From an uncultured Phascolarctobacterium sp. (GTDB lineage: Bacteria; Bacillota; Negativicutes; Acidaminococcales; Acidaminococcaceae), in NCBI RefSeq assembly GCF_937920985.1, contig NZ_CALDXR010000059.1, positions 1 to 64,000 of the forward strand: a stretch of DNA of 64,000 bases. The letters are read 5' to 3'. Shown here in pieces: positions 35,400 through 45,246 of the stretch. Made by a program: the position numbers and the translations under genes. Below the pieces are notes generated by a model. It was given only the letters and a program-made list of their open reading frames with translations, was not told where the DNA came from and did not search any database. Positions within the stretch are counted from its first letter, which is position 1. Every line of letters starts with the position of its first letter.

Positions 35400-36491
35400 T
35401 TAGGCATTTTTCTTTTTCATCAGATAAAGACCTGCGCCTAAGCAAAGAATATTAGGCAGCATGCAGGCCAGCAGCGGCGGCATTGCACCACCCTTGCCCA
35501 ATCCGGTAGTAAAGGTCATTACCGCGTAATAGATAAATATTACGATAATACTGATGCCAAGGCCAATAGAAGAGCTGGTACGCTGCTTTTGAGTACCTAG
35601 GCAGGCACCAATCATAGCAAAGAAGAAGCTTGCCAGCGGAATATTGATTCTCATAAAGATTTCGCACCATTGACGTGCTGCCGAGGAATGCTGGGATTCC
35701 AGCATACTGATGTATTCGCGTAATTCGCGGATAGTCATTTCCTCAGGCTCCTTTTGCTCCCAGGAAATCTGCTTAGGCGAGAAGTTCAAAGGAATAATCT
35801 GTTCCTTGAATTTGGCACTGCTTTGTACGCCATCCTTGTCATCCAACGCAAAAACGTTGCCATCTACAATACGCCAGCTGCCGTTTTCCCAGTAGCCTTC
35901 CTTAGCAGTCTGAATGCGGGAAATCTTGCCCTTATTGAACTCTTCAATAGTAATATCGGTCATCTTGCCAAGCTTTTCATCAAATCTGTTAGCATATGTT
36001 ACACGTTGGGTATCACCGCTGATAGTTTTGATAATAATATGGTCCTGCGTTGTCGGACGCGTATTATGGCGTATTTCCTCGTTAAGGATCCGTGACGCCG
36101 TCGCCTTCGATGTAGGCACTACCTTTTCTGCCCAAATTACAGAGAACATGCTGACAATAAAACCTACCACCAGCACAGGTGCAACAATACGGTAGTAGCT
36201 GATACCACCGGCCTTCATTGCCGTAATCTCACTGGAACCGGAAAGCTTGCCAAAGGCCATCAGCGCCGCCAACAGCATAGACATCGGGAAGGTGTAGTTG
36301 ATGATCTCCGGCAGATTATACATAAATAAACGTGCTACAGTCTCCAGCGGAGCACCATATTTAGTCATGTATTGCGTAATTTTAAACAGCATCGTGCTGG
36401 CAATAAAAATACTGGAGAAAGCAGCAATGCCGAAAACGAAGGGGTATAAAAGCTCCTTCAGTACATAACGGTCTAATAATCGTAAGCGCAC
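35400..36491 (-). CDS. lptG: LPS export permease, LptF/LptG type
   Basis: 363 residues. The N-terminus MRLRLLDRYVLKELLYPFVF and six membrane helices (three, a large periplasmic beta-jellyroll domain, then three) fit YjgP/YjgQ permeases. With LptB and LptC they extract LPS from the inner membrane using ATP. Only one such gene is present here, so it may work as a homodimer or pair with a gene elsewhere. The start is GTG with AGGAGG 7 nt upstream. LptB follows upstream at 14 nt. I give lptG as the nearest symbol; lptF is as fair. Confidence 0.85.
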   Translation of the reverse strand: MRLRLLDRYVLKELLYPFVFGIAAFSSIFIASTMLFKITQYMTKYGAPLETVARLFMYNLPEIINYTFPMSMLLAALMAFGKLSGSSEITAMKAGGISYYRIVAPVLVVGFIVSMFSVIWAEKVVPTSKATASRILNEEIRHNTRPTTQDHIIIKTISGDTQRVTYANRFDEKLGKMTDITIEEFNKGKISRIQTAKEGYWENGSWRIVDGNVFALDDKDGVQSSAKFKEQIIPLNFSPKQISWEQKEPEEMTIRELREYISMLESQHSSAARQWCEIFMRINIPLASFFFAMIGACLGTQKQRTSSSIGLGISIIVIFIYYAVMTFTTGLGKGGAMPPLLACMLPNILCLGAGLYLMKKKNA

Positions 36492-36505
36492 TTTTCTTCC
36501 TCCTG

Positions 36506-37225
36506 TTACATGCTAAAGTTATCGCCAAGATAATATTTACGCGCAACGGGGTCATTAGCGATTGTTTCGCTGTCACCGTGCAGTAAAATATGACCTTCAG
36601 CCAAAATATAGGCCTTATCAACAATGCTCAATGTTTCACGAACGTTATGGTCCGTAATCAGCACGCCGATGCCACGCTGTGCCAGATGTGCAATCATGCC
36701 CTGAATATCCGCTACGGCGATAGGATCGATGCCGGCAAACGGTTCGTCCAGCAGAATGAAGGCCGGGTCGGTAGCCAGCGCACGAGCAATCTCTACGCGG
36801 CGACGTTCACCGCCGGAAAGCGCCTTGCCTTCACTCTTGCGTACATGATTCAGACGGAACTCATCCAGCAGAGCGTTCATCTTCGCTTCTCGCTCAGATG
36901 CATTCAAATCAGTTGTTTCCAGAATCGCCATGATGTTATCTTCTACCGTCATTTTGCTGAAAATAGAAGCCTCCTGCGGCAGATAGCCGATACCTGCACG
37001 CGCTCTTTGATACATGGGCATTGAGGAAATATCCTTGCCGTCGAGCATCACGGTACCTGCATCAGGCTTTTCAATACCGACAATCATATAGAAGGTTGTC
37101 GTCTTGCCGGCGCCGTTAGGTCCCAAAAGGCCTACTACACTGCCCTGCTCTACACTGATGCTTACTCCGTCAACAACGTGACGGGTATTATAAATTTTTA
37201 CCAGATTATCTGTTGTTATAACCAA
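36506..37225 (-). CDS. lptB: LPS export ATP-binding protein
   Basis: 239 residues, full length. Walker [10 protein letters not shown] (residues 34-42), Q-loop YLPQEASIF, signature [15 protein letters not shown], Walker [14 protein letters not shown] and H-loop [10 protein letters not shown]. The last two phrases are the LptB hallmark. It powers LPS extraction in the inner membrane. The start is TTG with GGAGGG upstream; an ATG is not available nearby. Confidence 0.95.
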   Translation of the reverse strand: MVITTDNLVKIYNTRHVVDGVSISVEQGSVVGLLGPNGAGKTTTFYMIVGIEKPDAGTVMLDGKDISSMPMYQRARAGIGYLPQEASIFSKMTVEDNIMAILETTDLNASEREAKMNALLDEFRLNHVRKSEGKALSGGERRRVEIARALATDPAFILLDEPFAGIDPIAVADIQGMIAHLAQRGIGVLITDHNVRETLSIVDKAYILAEGHILLHGDSETIANDPVARKYYLGDNFSM

Positions 37226-37243
37226 AACTTTGCCCTCCGCTTC

Positions 37244-38014
37244 TTAGGCTAAAGCTTTATCATCTGCGCTCTGCTTTTCCTTGCCAGGCAGCGCAGGCTG
37301 TTTTTCCGGAATATAGATAATATCTACATTACCATCAGCAATAGCCACGTTAGTGTTGGTCAGGCGCAGCTTGTCGCCGGCAACGCTGTTGCCATTCTGG
37401 GTTGCTTTGGCATTGCCGATAAGCTCTACGTAACCGCTGTTATCAGTTTTGTAGACAGCGCTGTCAGCAGAAGCTGTCAGGCTACGCGCATCGCTACGGA
37501 TATCAACACCGCCATAAGCATTGGCAACACCCTGTGCCATATTGTAATCAATTCTTGCCGCATTCAACACACTGCCGTCGCTGTCGGTAAGACGCGCCCA
37601 GCCGCCGATTGTTTCAGCAAATTCGCGTGCCTTGTAGTAATCAACTCTGTCAGAACTCAGGCTTTTGCCTGCTTTGGTAATCATAGCGCCGCCTACGGCA
37701 GACAGGTCATTTTCATTGTGCACGATAAACTCATTGCACACAATATGTGCGTCATCGCGGTCAGCAATAACGTTGCCGGTAAGCACACCGCTCTTGCTTT
37801 TGCTGTTGAATTTGGCGTAATCGGCAGTAGCTCTGCCGCCATCCTGCATCAATACAACATTTCCTTTTGCCACAGCTTCACCGCTGCCCAGATCGTATTC
37901 CAGCTCATCAGCCTTAACGCTGAAGTTTCCCGGAGCAGCAAAAGCTGTTGCTGTCATACCTGCAGCCAGCATAGCTGCCGCCAGTGTCAGCAGTAATCTA
38001 TTTTTATTAGCCAT
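37244..38014 (-). CDS. lptA: LptA/OstA-like periplasmic LPS carrier
   Basis: About 256 residues. The ATG at 38014 is chosen because it follows the LptC stop by one base with GAGAAAGGCGG upstream, and gives a signal peptide (LLLTLAAAMLAAGMTATAFA). The mature part repeats OstA beta-jellyroll elements (ADELEYDLGSGEAVAKGNVV and further ADYAKFN-, VTLTASADSAV-like strands). LptA forms the periplasmic bridge that carries LPS to LptD. Confidence 0.88.
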   Translation of the reverse strand: MANKNRLLLTLAAAMLAAGMTATAFAAPGNFSVKADELEYDLGSGEAVAKGNVVLMQDGGRATADYAKFNSKSKSGVLTGNVIADRDDAHIVCNEFIVHNENDLSAVGGAMITKAGKSLSSDRVDYYKAREFAETIGGWARLTDSDGSVLNAARIDYNMAQGVANAYGGVDIRSDARSLTASADSAVYKTDNSGYVELIGNAKATQNGNSVAGDKLRLTNTNVAIADGNVDIIYIPEKQPALPGKEKQSADDKALA

Positions 38015-38015
38015 C

Positions 38016-38570
38016 TTATTCGCCGCCTTTCTCAACTTTAGCATTGCCCTTAAGCTTAATATGCTTAAAAGCACTGGTAGTTACAGCACTATCCGCAGTT
38101 GCGGTATAGTCATCCTTATGCATTTTAAAATGTCCTGTTGCCGTAATAAGCTCTTTTTCTTGATTCCAGCTTATTTTATCGGCATAAAGCTCGCCGCCGG
38201 TATTCAGTACAGCCTTAATATTACCCTCTAGGAAAAAGTCATTGCTCTTCATGCCGGCACTGCCTTTATCGGCAGAAATGTCGATAAAGCTGCCGTCCGC
38301 ACGATAAACTTTGCCTTTGATGCCCTTCAGATAAGCTGTGTTTTTAGCCTTATCGTTAACAACCTCTTCTACTGTAAACTCCCACAGCTTTTTGCCATCC
38401 TTTTCCCTTTTAACCATACTGTTTTTTAAGGAAGCATTAATCTGCGCTGTAACACCATCACCCGGTTTTACAGTTATAGGTTTATCGCCGCTCAGCATCA
38501 GCCAGGCAATAATTGCACCGGCAATTACAATGCCTGCCAATACTGACAGAATTACTTTCTTATTTTTCAT
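38016..38570 (-). CDS. lptC: LPS export protein LptC-like
   Basis: 184 residues. One N-terminal anchor helix (VILSVLAGIVIAGAIIAWLM) and a periplasmic domain with the DGSFIDISADKGSAGMKSND and GELYADKISWNQEKELITAT strands of the LptC family. It passes LPS from the LptBFG complex to LptA. Its first codons overlap the acyltransferase gene end by 11 nt. Confidence 0.85.
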   Translation of the reverse strand: MKNKKVILSVLAGIVIAGAIIAWLMLSGDKPITVKPGDGVTAQINASLKNSMVKREKDGKKLWEFTVEEVVNDKAKNTAYLKGIKGKVYRADGSFIDISADKGSAGMKSNDFFLEGNIKAVLNTGGELYADKISWNQEKELITATGHFKMHKDDYTATADSAVTTSAFKHIKLKGNAKVEKGGE

Positions 38571-39462
38571 CTGGCTGCTTTTCCTCCTCCGGTGGGGTGT
38601 ATGGTGTATTCCAGCGATGCTGGAACCACAACCAGTTATCAGGATATTCCTTGATTATTTTTTCAACTTCCTGAGTCATTTTCAGGGTAACATTATAATC
38701 ATCCAGCTTTTGGTCGCCGGTGAATTCATAATGGATAGGGTCGCGTACAATCGCTTTATGGCCATAGCCGTCATGCTTACGTACTATAAAAATCGGCACA
38801 ATAGGTGCTTTGAATTTACGGGAAAAATATGCCGGTCCGTTAGGCGTTGATGCCATCTTGCCCAAAAAAGGAACGAAGATGCCGTCATAGCCGCCGTCCT
38901 GGTCAGCTATCAGGCCCAGCATGCGTCCTTTCTTCATAGCTCGCGCACAGCCAAGGATTTCACTTGTACCACGTGAAAAGATTTCCTGGCCAACGCCCTT
39001 GCGCAGCTCATTCATAAAATCACTATACACACGATTGGGCTGCGGTTTTTCTACTGCACTCAGCGGGAAGCCGTTCAGCGCCAGCGCCGCGCCCAGCCAT
39101 TCCCAGTTATCCATATGACAGGCCAGCATAACAACGCCATGCTTCTCCTTGAGCGCATCCCACAGAACCTCCGGACGGTCAAAGGTTACCAGACCGCGGA
39201 TATTGTCCTTGTTCAGCGCCGGCATATACATAATTTCCATAAAGGTTATGCCAAGCTTTACAAACAGCGATTTGATTGTAGCCTCGGCCTGCTCCTGACT
39301 ATAGCCTAAACGCTCGCGGATAGTTTCCTCGGCACGCACACGCTGCTTCTTGGCAATTTTATGATAGAGGTGGCCCATACCCTTACCAATAACCACAACT
39401 GCCTTATAGGGCAGCCAGGAAATTACGGTACTCATAGTTTTTAATAAATAATAAAGCCACAT
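38560..39462 (-). CDS. lipid A acyltransferase, LpxL/HtrB type (first copy)
   Basis: 300 residues. The acyltransferase signature is HX4E: HMDNWE (near 117), within VVMLACHMDNWEWLGAALAL, plus later LIADQDGGYDGIFVPFLG. LpxL-family enzymes add the secondary acyl chains to Kdo2-lipid IVA at the inner membrane. A second copy lies at 51332, so the two may place different chains. An N-terminal hydrophobic stretch anchors it. The ATG overlaps the kdsC stop. Confidence 0.9.
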   Translation of the reverse strand: MWLYYLLKTMSTVISWLPYKAVVVIGKGMGHLYHKIAKKQRVRAEETIRERLGYSQEQAEATIKSLFVKLGITFMEIMYMPALNKDNIRGLVTFDRPEVLWDALKEKHGVVMLACHMDNWEWLGAALALNGFPLSAVEKPQPNRVYSDFMNELRKGVGQEIFSRGTSEILGCARAMKKGRMLGLIADQDGGYDGIFVPFLGKMASTPNGPAYFSRKFKAPIVPIFIVRKHDGYGHKAIVRDPIHYEFTGDQKLDDYNVTLKMTQEVEKIIKEYPDNWLWFQHRWNTPYTPPEEEKQPDEK

Positions 39463-40142
39463 TATTGTCTATCTCCTTGTCCGGAATTAATGTAGGAATC
39501 AATAACAGAATCCAACTTTCCCTGTGCATCTAACAGCAGATCAACAGCCTCTCTTACAGCACCTTTACCGCCATCATTAATCAATACAAAGTCACACATA
39601 TCAATTACTGCATCAGCAGCATCGGCCGGAGCAAAGGACAATCCGCAAATATTCATAGGTGCAAGGTCATTGAGGTCATCGCCTACATAAGCAATTTCCT
39701 CTAAATCAAGTCTGTAGGAATCAGCTATTTTTTCTAACGCCGCTGCCTTATCACGCACACCCTCCAGTACGCAGGTAATGCCTAATTCCGTAGCCCTTCT
39801 GCGTACAATCTCACTTTTACGCCCGGTGATGATGCAAACATCTATGCCGTTGCGCATAGCATAGCTTATGCCCATGCCATCCTTAGCATTAAAGCCCTTG
39901 AACAGCTCACCGTCATTGCCCATGTAAATTGTGCCATCAGTCAGCACGCCATCTACATCAAGAGCCAGCATACGAATCCCTTGTGCTGCATCAGCAAACT
40001 CTTCCATGAACTCATCGAATTCACAGAAATCATCATCCTCGTCATCTTCATCAAATATAGATTCTATCTCATCATCAAAAGACAACATTTCTTCATGTCT
40101 GTTTTGCTTATTGCCAAAGGGAAATTCTAAGATTTTTTTCAT
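39462..40142 (-). CDS. kdsC: KDO 8-phosphate phosphatase with acidic N-terminal extension
   Basis: 226 residues. The HAD motifs LALDVDGVLTDG (motif I, near 60), ITGRKS (II) and YVGDDLNDL (IV) identify the YrbI/KdsC family that frees Kdo. Canonical KdsC is about 170-190 residues; here the first ~55 residues are extra and very acidic (ESIFDEDDEDDDFCEFDEF). The extension is within the only plausible frame (ATG at 40142 overlapping the kdsD stop). Its role is unknown. Confidence 0.9.
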   Translation of the reverse strand: MKKILEFPFGNKQNRHEEMLSFDDEIESIFDEDDEDDDFCEFDEFMEEFADAAQGIRMLALDVDGVLTDGTIYMGNDGELFKGFNAKDGMGISYAMRNGIDVCIITGRKSEIVRRRATELGITCVLEGVRDKAAALEKIADSYRLDLEEIAYVGDDLNDLAPMNICGLSFAPADAADAVIDMCDFVLINDGGKGAVREAVDLLLDAQGKLDSVIDSYINSGQGDRQ

Positions 40143-41116
40143 TACACCACTCCCTGTCTTACCAGGTCGGTCATATGCAGCAGGCCGATAACCTTATTGT
40201 CTTTGTCAATAACAGGCAATACGGTAATCGGTTTCGGTTTGTTGCTTTCCATAAGATGCAGAGCCTGTGCTGCCAGCTTGTCTTCGGTAATTGTTTTCGG
40301 AGATTTCGTCATCAGCTCGCAAACAGGACGCTGCAGGAAATCAACACCCTTGCTCAGACCGCGGCGGATATCACCATCAGTCAGCACACCCTGCATAACG
40401 CCGTCTGCATCCACAACGGATACAGCACCGAGGCCTTTATCGGTAATAACGAACAAAGCATCCTGTACCTTGGTATCTGCCAATACTGTCGGATTATCCT
40501 CGCCCTTATGCATAATGCTGCCTACAGTCAAAAGCAGCTTGCGTCCCAGGCTGCCGCCCGGATGGAAGATAGCAAACTGGCTTGCGGTAAAGTTATGCTT
40601 TTTGAGCAGCGCCAAGGCCAGCGCATCGCCGTAGGCCAGCGCTGCAGTCGTGCTGCTCGTCGGCGCAAGACCAAGCGGACAGGCCTCCTTGCTGACACCT
40701 ACATTAAGTACAACGTCGGCATTCTTGCCTAAGGTAGAATCAGGCTTGCCAACCATAGCGATAATCTTGGCACCAATGCGGCGCAAAGACGGCAGGATAT
40801 TCAAAACCTCACCGGTTTCACCGCTGTTGGAAAGCGCAATAACAACATCGCTTTCCGTAACCATGCCCAGGTCACCGTGAATACCCTCTGCAGGATGCAG
40901 ATAAAAGGATGGTGTGCCGGTGCTGGCAAAGGTTGCAGCCATTTTACGGCCGATAAGACCGGATTTGCCCATACCGGTAATAACGGTACGGCCCTGACAG
41001 TCTAAAATCAATTTTACTGCCGCAGCAAAATTTTCATCTACACGCGGCACCAGCTCTAAAATCGCTTCTGCCTCCATGCGCAGAACGTCCTGTGCATGCT
41101 TTAGCATTGCTTCCAT
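40142..41116 (-). CDS. kdsD: D-arabinose 5-phosphate isomerase
   Basis: 324 residues. SIS domain (about 35-170) with VITGMGKSGLIGRKMAATFA and the APTSSTTAALAYGDALA active loop, then two CBS domains (about 205-320). It makes arabinose 5-phosphate from ribulose 5-phosphate for Kdo synthesis. It lies between kdsA and kdsC, so the Kdo pathway is contiguous. The start used has AGGTAGGGTG upstream; MLKHAQ four codons on is an alternative. Confidence 0.95.
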   Translation of the reverse strand: MEAMLKHAQDVLRMEAEAILELVPRVDENFAAAVKLILDCQGRTVITGMGKSGLIGRKMAATFASTGTPSFYLHPAEGIHGDLGMVTESDVVIALSNSGETGEVLNILPSLRRIGAKIIAMVGKPDSTLGKNADVVLNVGVSKEACPLGLAPTSSTTAALAYGDALALALLKKHNFTASQFAIFHPGGSLGRKLLLTVGSIMHKGEDNPTVLADTKVQDALFVITDKGLGAVSVVDADGVMQGVLTDGDIRRGLSKGVDFLQRPVCELMTKSPKTITEDKLAAQALHLMESNKPKPITVLPVIDKDNKVIGLLHMTDLVRQGVV

Positions 41117-41131
41117 GTTATCACCCTACCT

Positions 41132-41950
41132 TTAGCCACGTACAATCTTGTCGATTGCCAGCACGTCGGTCAATAATTTTTCCAGATTATCCAGCTTAAC
41201 CATATTCGGGCCGTCGCTCAATGCCTCTGCCGGATTATCATGCACCTCCAAGAACAGTGCATCAATGCCTACAGCCGCAGCAGCACGTGCCATATGCGGA
41301 ACATATTGGCTCTGACCACCGCTGGAGGTACCCTGACCGCCAGGAATCTGTACGCTGTGAGTAGCATCCATAACTACGGGATAACCAAGCTCACGCATAA
41401 TGGCCAGACCACGCATATCGGTTACCAATGTGTTGTAGCCGAAGCTTGCACCGCGCTCGGTCAGCATAATGTTATGATTGCCTGCTTCCTCAACCTTTTT
41501 GATAACATTCTTCATGTCCCAAGGTGCGAGGAACTGGCCTTTTTTTACATTAACAGTCTTGCCGGTTTTGGCAGCTGCATAAACCAAATCAGTCTGACGG
41601 CACAGGAAAGCCGGGATTTGCAGAATATCTACAACCTCGGCAGCCTTATCAGCCTGCCAGGGCTCGTGGATATCGGTTACTACAGGAACGCCCAGATCCT
41701 TTTTAATCTGTGCCAGAAGCTTTAAGCCCTCTTCAATGCCGGGTCCGCGGAAAGAAGCATAAGAGGAACGGTTAGCCTTATCAAAGGAAGCCTTAAATAC
41801 ATAGGGAATGCCCAGCTTGTCGCAGATTGCTTTTGTACGCTGACCAATCATCAGGCTGCGCTCATAGCCTTCGAGCACGCAGGGACCTGCCATCAGCATC
41901 AGGGGATGGCCCTGACCTACTTCATAATTACCAACTTTAACGATTTGCAT
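41132..41950 (-). CDS. kdsA: KDO 8-phosphate synthase
   Basis: 272 residues, full length. [42 protein letters not shown] and [20 protein letters not shown] are KdsA signatures. The enzyme condenses arabinose 5-phosphate and phosphoenolpyruvate. The Asn of KANRSS, and the Cys in AGPCV, suit a metal-dependent or independent form, which cannot be settled by eye. Confidence 0.97.
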   Translation of the reverse strand: MQIVKVGNYEVGQGHPLMLMAGPCVLEGYERSLMIGQRTKAICDKLGIPYVFKASFDKANRSSYASFRGPGIEEGLKLLAQIKKDLGVPVVTDIHEPWQADKAAEVVDILQIPAFLCRQTDLVYAAAKTGKTVNVKKGQFLAPWDMKNVIKKVEEAGNHNIMLTERGASFGYNTLVTDMRGLAIMRELGYPVVMDATHSVQIPGGQGTSSGGQSQYVPHMARAAAAVGIDALFLEVHDNPAEALSDGPNMVKLDNLEKLLTDVLAIDKIVRG

Positions 41951-41964
41951 AAGTATCCTCCAGC

Positions 41965-42699
41965 TTATTTATTCATTTTAGCAAACAGCTCATTGACTGC
42001 TGCCAAATCCTCGGGGGTATCAACACCGATGCCCTGGAAATCGCTTTCCAGAACTTTAATCTTATAACCATTTTCCAGCGCACGCAGCTGCTCCAGGCTT
42101 TCCGCTCTTTCCAGCGGTGTCGGCTGCAGTGCTGCATATTTCAGCAGGAAGCTGCGGCGGTAAGCATAAATGCCTACATGCTTGTAAACCTTGTAGCCTT
42201 CAGGCTTATTGCGCGGATACGGCATCAGGCTGCGGGAGAAATACAGTGCATAGCCGTTAAGGTCGGTTACAACCTTTACGGCAGCAGGATTGTTGTAATC
42301 CTCCTCGTCCATAGCAACCTTCAATGTTGCCATCTGCAGCTCGCTGTCACCGGTAAAGCATTCAGCAAGACGGTCAATAACCTCAGGCGGAATCATCGGC
42401 TCATCACCCTGTACGTTAACAATAACATCAACATCAGGATAGTTCAGCGCTACCTCGGCCAAACGGTCAGTGCCGCTCGGATGGTCGGGAGAAGTCATCA
42501 TTGCTTTGCCGCCAAAGCTGTCTACAGCCTTTTTGACAAGCTCATTATCAGTAGCTACAACTACCTCGTCCGGCAGCTTAGCCTGACAGGCACGCTCATA
42601 AACGTGCTGAATCATCGGCTTGCCTGCAATCAGGGAAAGCGGTTTGCCCGGAAGACGGGTAGAAGCATAACGTGCGGGAATTACGCATAAAACTTTCAT
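41965..42699 (-). CDS. kdsB: CMP-KDO synthetase
   Basis: 244 residues. [15 protein letters not shown] (nucleotide-binding), SGTDRLAEV and [10 protein letters not shown] motifs. It activates Kdo with CTP before transfer to lipid A. It overlaps the waaA-lpxK gene by 4 nt (ATGA), so the two are coupled. Confidence 0.97.
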   Translation of the reverse strand: MKVLCVIPARYASTRLPGKPLSLIAGKPMIQHVYERACQAKLPDEVVVATDNELVKKAVDSFGGKAMMTSPDHPSGTDRLAEVALNYPDVDVIVNVQGDEPMIPPEVIDRLAECFTGDSELQMATLKVAMDEEDYNNPAAVKVVTDLNGYALYFSRSLMPYPRNKPEGYKVYKHVGIYAYRRSFLLKYAALQPTPLERAESLEQLRALENGYKIKVLESDFQGIGVDTPEDLAAVNELFAKMNK

Positions 42700-45227
42700 T
42701 TTTTATCAAGCTCCTTTTTAATGGCATGATCAATATATTCTTTGAACTTATCCATACCCTCGGTAATACAGATATCCATGTTCAGGATATACAGAGGAAT
42801 TTCGCGGGCAGAATAAATAAATTCAGTCGGAATCTTAACAGCATCCTTCGCCGTAGTAACCATCGCTACAGCCTTCAGGCTGCTGGCACGCTCGTTGATG
42901 TACTGCATTTCCAGCATACCGTAATCGTGATGGTCGGGATAGCGTACAGCCTCCATGATATTCAAACCTATACTTGACAGCGTCTGTTCAAAGGAGGACG
43001 GGTTGCCTATTGCGGAAAAGACCATAACATCCTTACCGCGCAGCTCTTCCAGATCCTTGATATTTTCGGAAATACCCTTGTACCAGTCGGCAATTTCCAC
43101 AAAATTTTTCGGATGGTGAATACTTTCCACTACCGGTGCCTTGTCATTATATTTGGCAATAGTATGACGTAGCTGAATGCGGCTCAGCTTACTGCTCTGG
43201 TCGGTTTTAGTCAGCAGAAACAAATCGCCGCGACTCAGGTTTTCGAGCGGCTCACGCAGAGTACCACGCGGCAGCACACAACCGTTGCCGAACATATTCA
43301 GCGTATCTACCAGAACTACATCCAAGTCGCGTTCCAGCTGCCAGTGCTGATAGCCATCGTCCATAATGATAACCTCAGCATTCAGCTTTTCAACAGCATA
43401 ACGGCCGGTAACAGCACGGTTTTTGCCGATGATTACCGGAATACCCGGCAAAGTCTTGGCCATCAGGTAAGCTTCGTCACCTGCTTCATAGGCAGTCATG
43501 AAAATCTTATTGCCGTCGGAAACTACGCCCAGCTCCTTGCCCCAATGTGAACGGTAGCCGCGGTTCAGGATAACAACGCGATAGCCCATAGACTTGATAA
43601 TTGCCGCCATCTTCTGGGCGGTAGGAGTTTTACCGGTGCCGCCTACGGTAATATTACCGATAGAGATAACGCAGCAGTTCAGCTTTTCTCTGTGCAGCAG
43701 GCCGCAATTATACATAGACAGCTTGCAGCAGACACCAAACTCATATAAATAAGACATGCCACGCAGAACTGCCAGCAGCAGCCAGCCGAAGAACGGAGTT
43801 TCCGGACCATAGGCAACCTGCATAACATATTGGATAATCGCATCACCATGACGCAGGCGTCCGCCGCCTTCATCCGTCAGGTTACGCGTATTAATCGGAT
43901 AGCTTTTGTATTCACGGGCAGGCACAGCAGTTAAATCAAGCAGTTCCTTGAGATAACGGATACTGCGCACATCCGCACCGCGGTTCTCTTTGATAACCTG
44001 CAAGGAAGCCGCACCCATCTGCGCACGACGCTCATCATTGCCCAAAATGTCCAGCATTTCCTTCGTCAGCTCATCATTGTTGTTCACCATCTTGCAGGCC
44101 TTAACCTTGCTTAACAGTGCATAGGAATCCTTAAAGTTCTGCATACTCGGGCCAACGAGAATCGGTTTGGCATGAGCAGCAGGCTCCAGTACGTTGTGAC
44201 CGCCGGTATTGCTGAAGGAGCCGCCGACAAAAACAACATCGCCTACAGCATAAATACGTCCAAGCTCACCGATTGTATCAATAATCAGCAAAGGATATTC
44301 CTTACGCTCGCCGCTTTCCTCCAGCATTTTGGAACGGAAGCCTGTTTCATAGCCGTAATGACTTGCCAGCTTGGCAATTTCATCTGCTCTGGCAGTTTTA
44401 CGCGGTGCGATAATCAAACGCGCATGAGGATATTTTTCACGGATAGCCTTAAAGGATTCAAGCAGTACCTTTTCTTCACCCGGATGCGTAGAACCGGCAA
44501 CGATAATAGGATAATCCTCCTTCAAGCCAAGCTCAAAGCGATATTTTGCCAAATCCTCCGGCGTAACCTCGGCGTAGGTCTGGTCAAACTTGGTATTGCC
44601 GGTAACAAAGATTTTGCTGCGATCAGCACCAAGATGCGCAATATAGTCGGCATCAATGCTGGACTGCATGCAGAAGCGGGTTACGGTATTGAGCATATCA
44701 TCCCAGATACCATAAAGATATTTGTAGTTTTTAACGGATTTTTCGGAAATACGGCCATTTACCATCATTACAGGGATATGGCGTTCGCGGATAGCACGCA
44801 GGAAGTTAGGCCACAGCTCGGTTTCTACCGGCATGAAGACACCAGGATGAATACGCTTAACCAAAGATTCTGCGACAAACGGTAAATCCAGCGGGAAGTA
44901 GATGATGGCATCTGCTTCGGGAATAATCTGCTTGGCCATGTTGTAGCCGCCTACAGTAAAGGCAGATACCAATACCGGACGATCGGGCATTTCCTTGCGG
45001 ATTTGTTTAACCAGCGGACTGGTGGCAACAATTTCACCTACGGACGCACCATGAATCCAAACACAGTCCTTGCCGATAACCTTAGCGATTTCCTTTTCAT
45101 CTACACAGCCCAGACTCTGCTTAAAGCGCAAAGCAAAGCCTTTTTCTGTAAACAGGCGGTAAGTGTAATAGGGGACAATAAAAATTACCAGCACTATTAA
45201 AATAAGAATATTGTAGAGTATATACAT
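42696..45227 (-). CDS. waaA-lpxK: fused Kdo transferase (WaaA) and lipid A 4'-kinase (LpxK)
   Basis: 843 residues in one open frame. Part one (about 1-430): membrane helix, VWIHGASVGEIVATSPLVKQ, ETELWPNFLRA and GHNVLEPAAHAKPI, the KdtA/WaaA glycosyltransferase. Part two (about 480-843): LpxK with P-loop GNITVGGTGKTPTAQ near 553, RGYRS, MDDGYQHW and FSAIGNPSSFEQTL. LpxK phosphorylates the lipid A precursor, WaaA then adds Kdo; fusing them joins consecutive steps at the inner membrane. Separate proteins are the rule in E. coli. No stop or shift lies between. Confidence 0.93.
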   Translation of the reverse strand: MYILYNILILIVLVIFIVPYYTYRLFTEKGFALRFKQSLGCVDEKEIAKVIGKDCVWIHGASVGEIVATSPLVKQIRKEMPDRPVLVSAFTVGGYNMAKQIIPEADAIIYFPLDLPFVAESLVKRIHPGVFMPVETELWPNFLRAIRERHIPVMMVNGRISEKSVKNYKYLYGIWDDMLNTVTRFCMQSSIDADYIAHLGADRSKIFVTGNTKFDQTYAEVTPEDLAKYRFELGLKEDYPIIVAGSTHPGEEKVLLESFKAIREKYPHARLIIAPRKTARADEIAKLASHYGYETGFRSKMLEESGERKEYPLLIIDTIGELGRIYAVGDVVFVGGSFSNTGGHNVLEPAAHAKPILVGPSMQNFKDSYALLSKVKACKMVNNNDELTKEMLDILGNDERRAQMGAASLQVIKENRGADVRSIRYLKELLDLTAVPAREYKSYPINTRNLTDEGGGRLRHGDAIIQYVMQVAYGPETPFFGWLLLAVLRGMSYLYEFGVCCKLSMYNCGLLHREKLNCCVISIGNITVGGTGKTPTAQKMAAIIKSMGYRVVILNRGYRSHWGKELGVVSDGNKIFMTAYEAGDEAYLMAKTLPGIPVIIGKNRAVTGRYAVEKLNAEVIIMDDGYQHWQLERDLDVVLVDTLNMFGNGCVLPRGTLREPLENLSRGDLFLLTKTDQSSKLSRIQLRHTIAKYNDKAPVVESIHHPKNFVEIADWYKGISENIKDLEELRGKDVMVFSAIGNPSSFEQTLSSIGLNIMEAVRYPDHHDYGMLEMQYINERASSLKAVAMVTTAKDAVKIPTEFIYSAREIPLYILNMDICITEGMDKFKEYIDHAIKKELDKK

Positions 45228-45246
45228 TTACTAACCTCTTTTCGCC

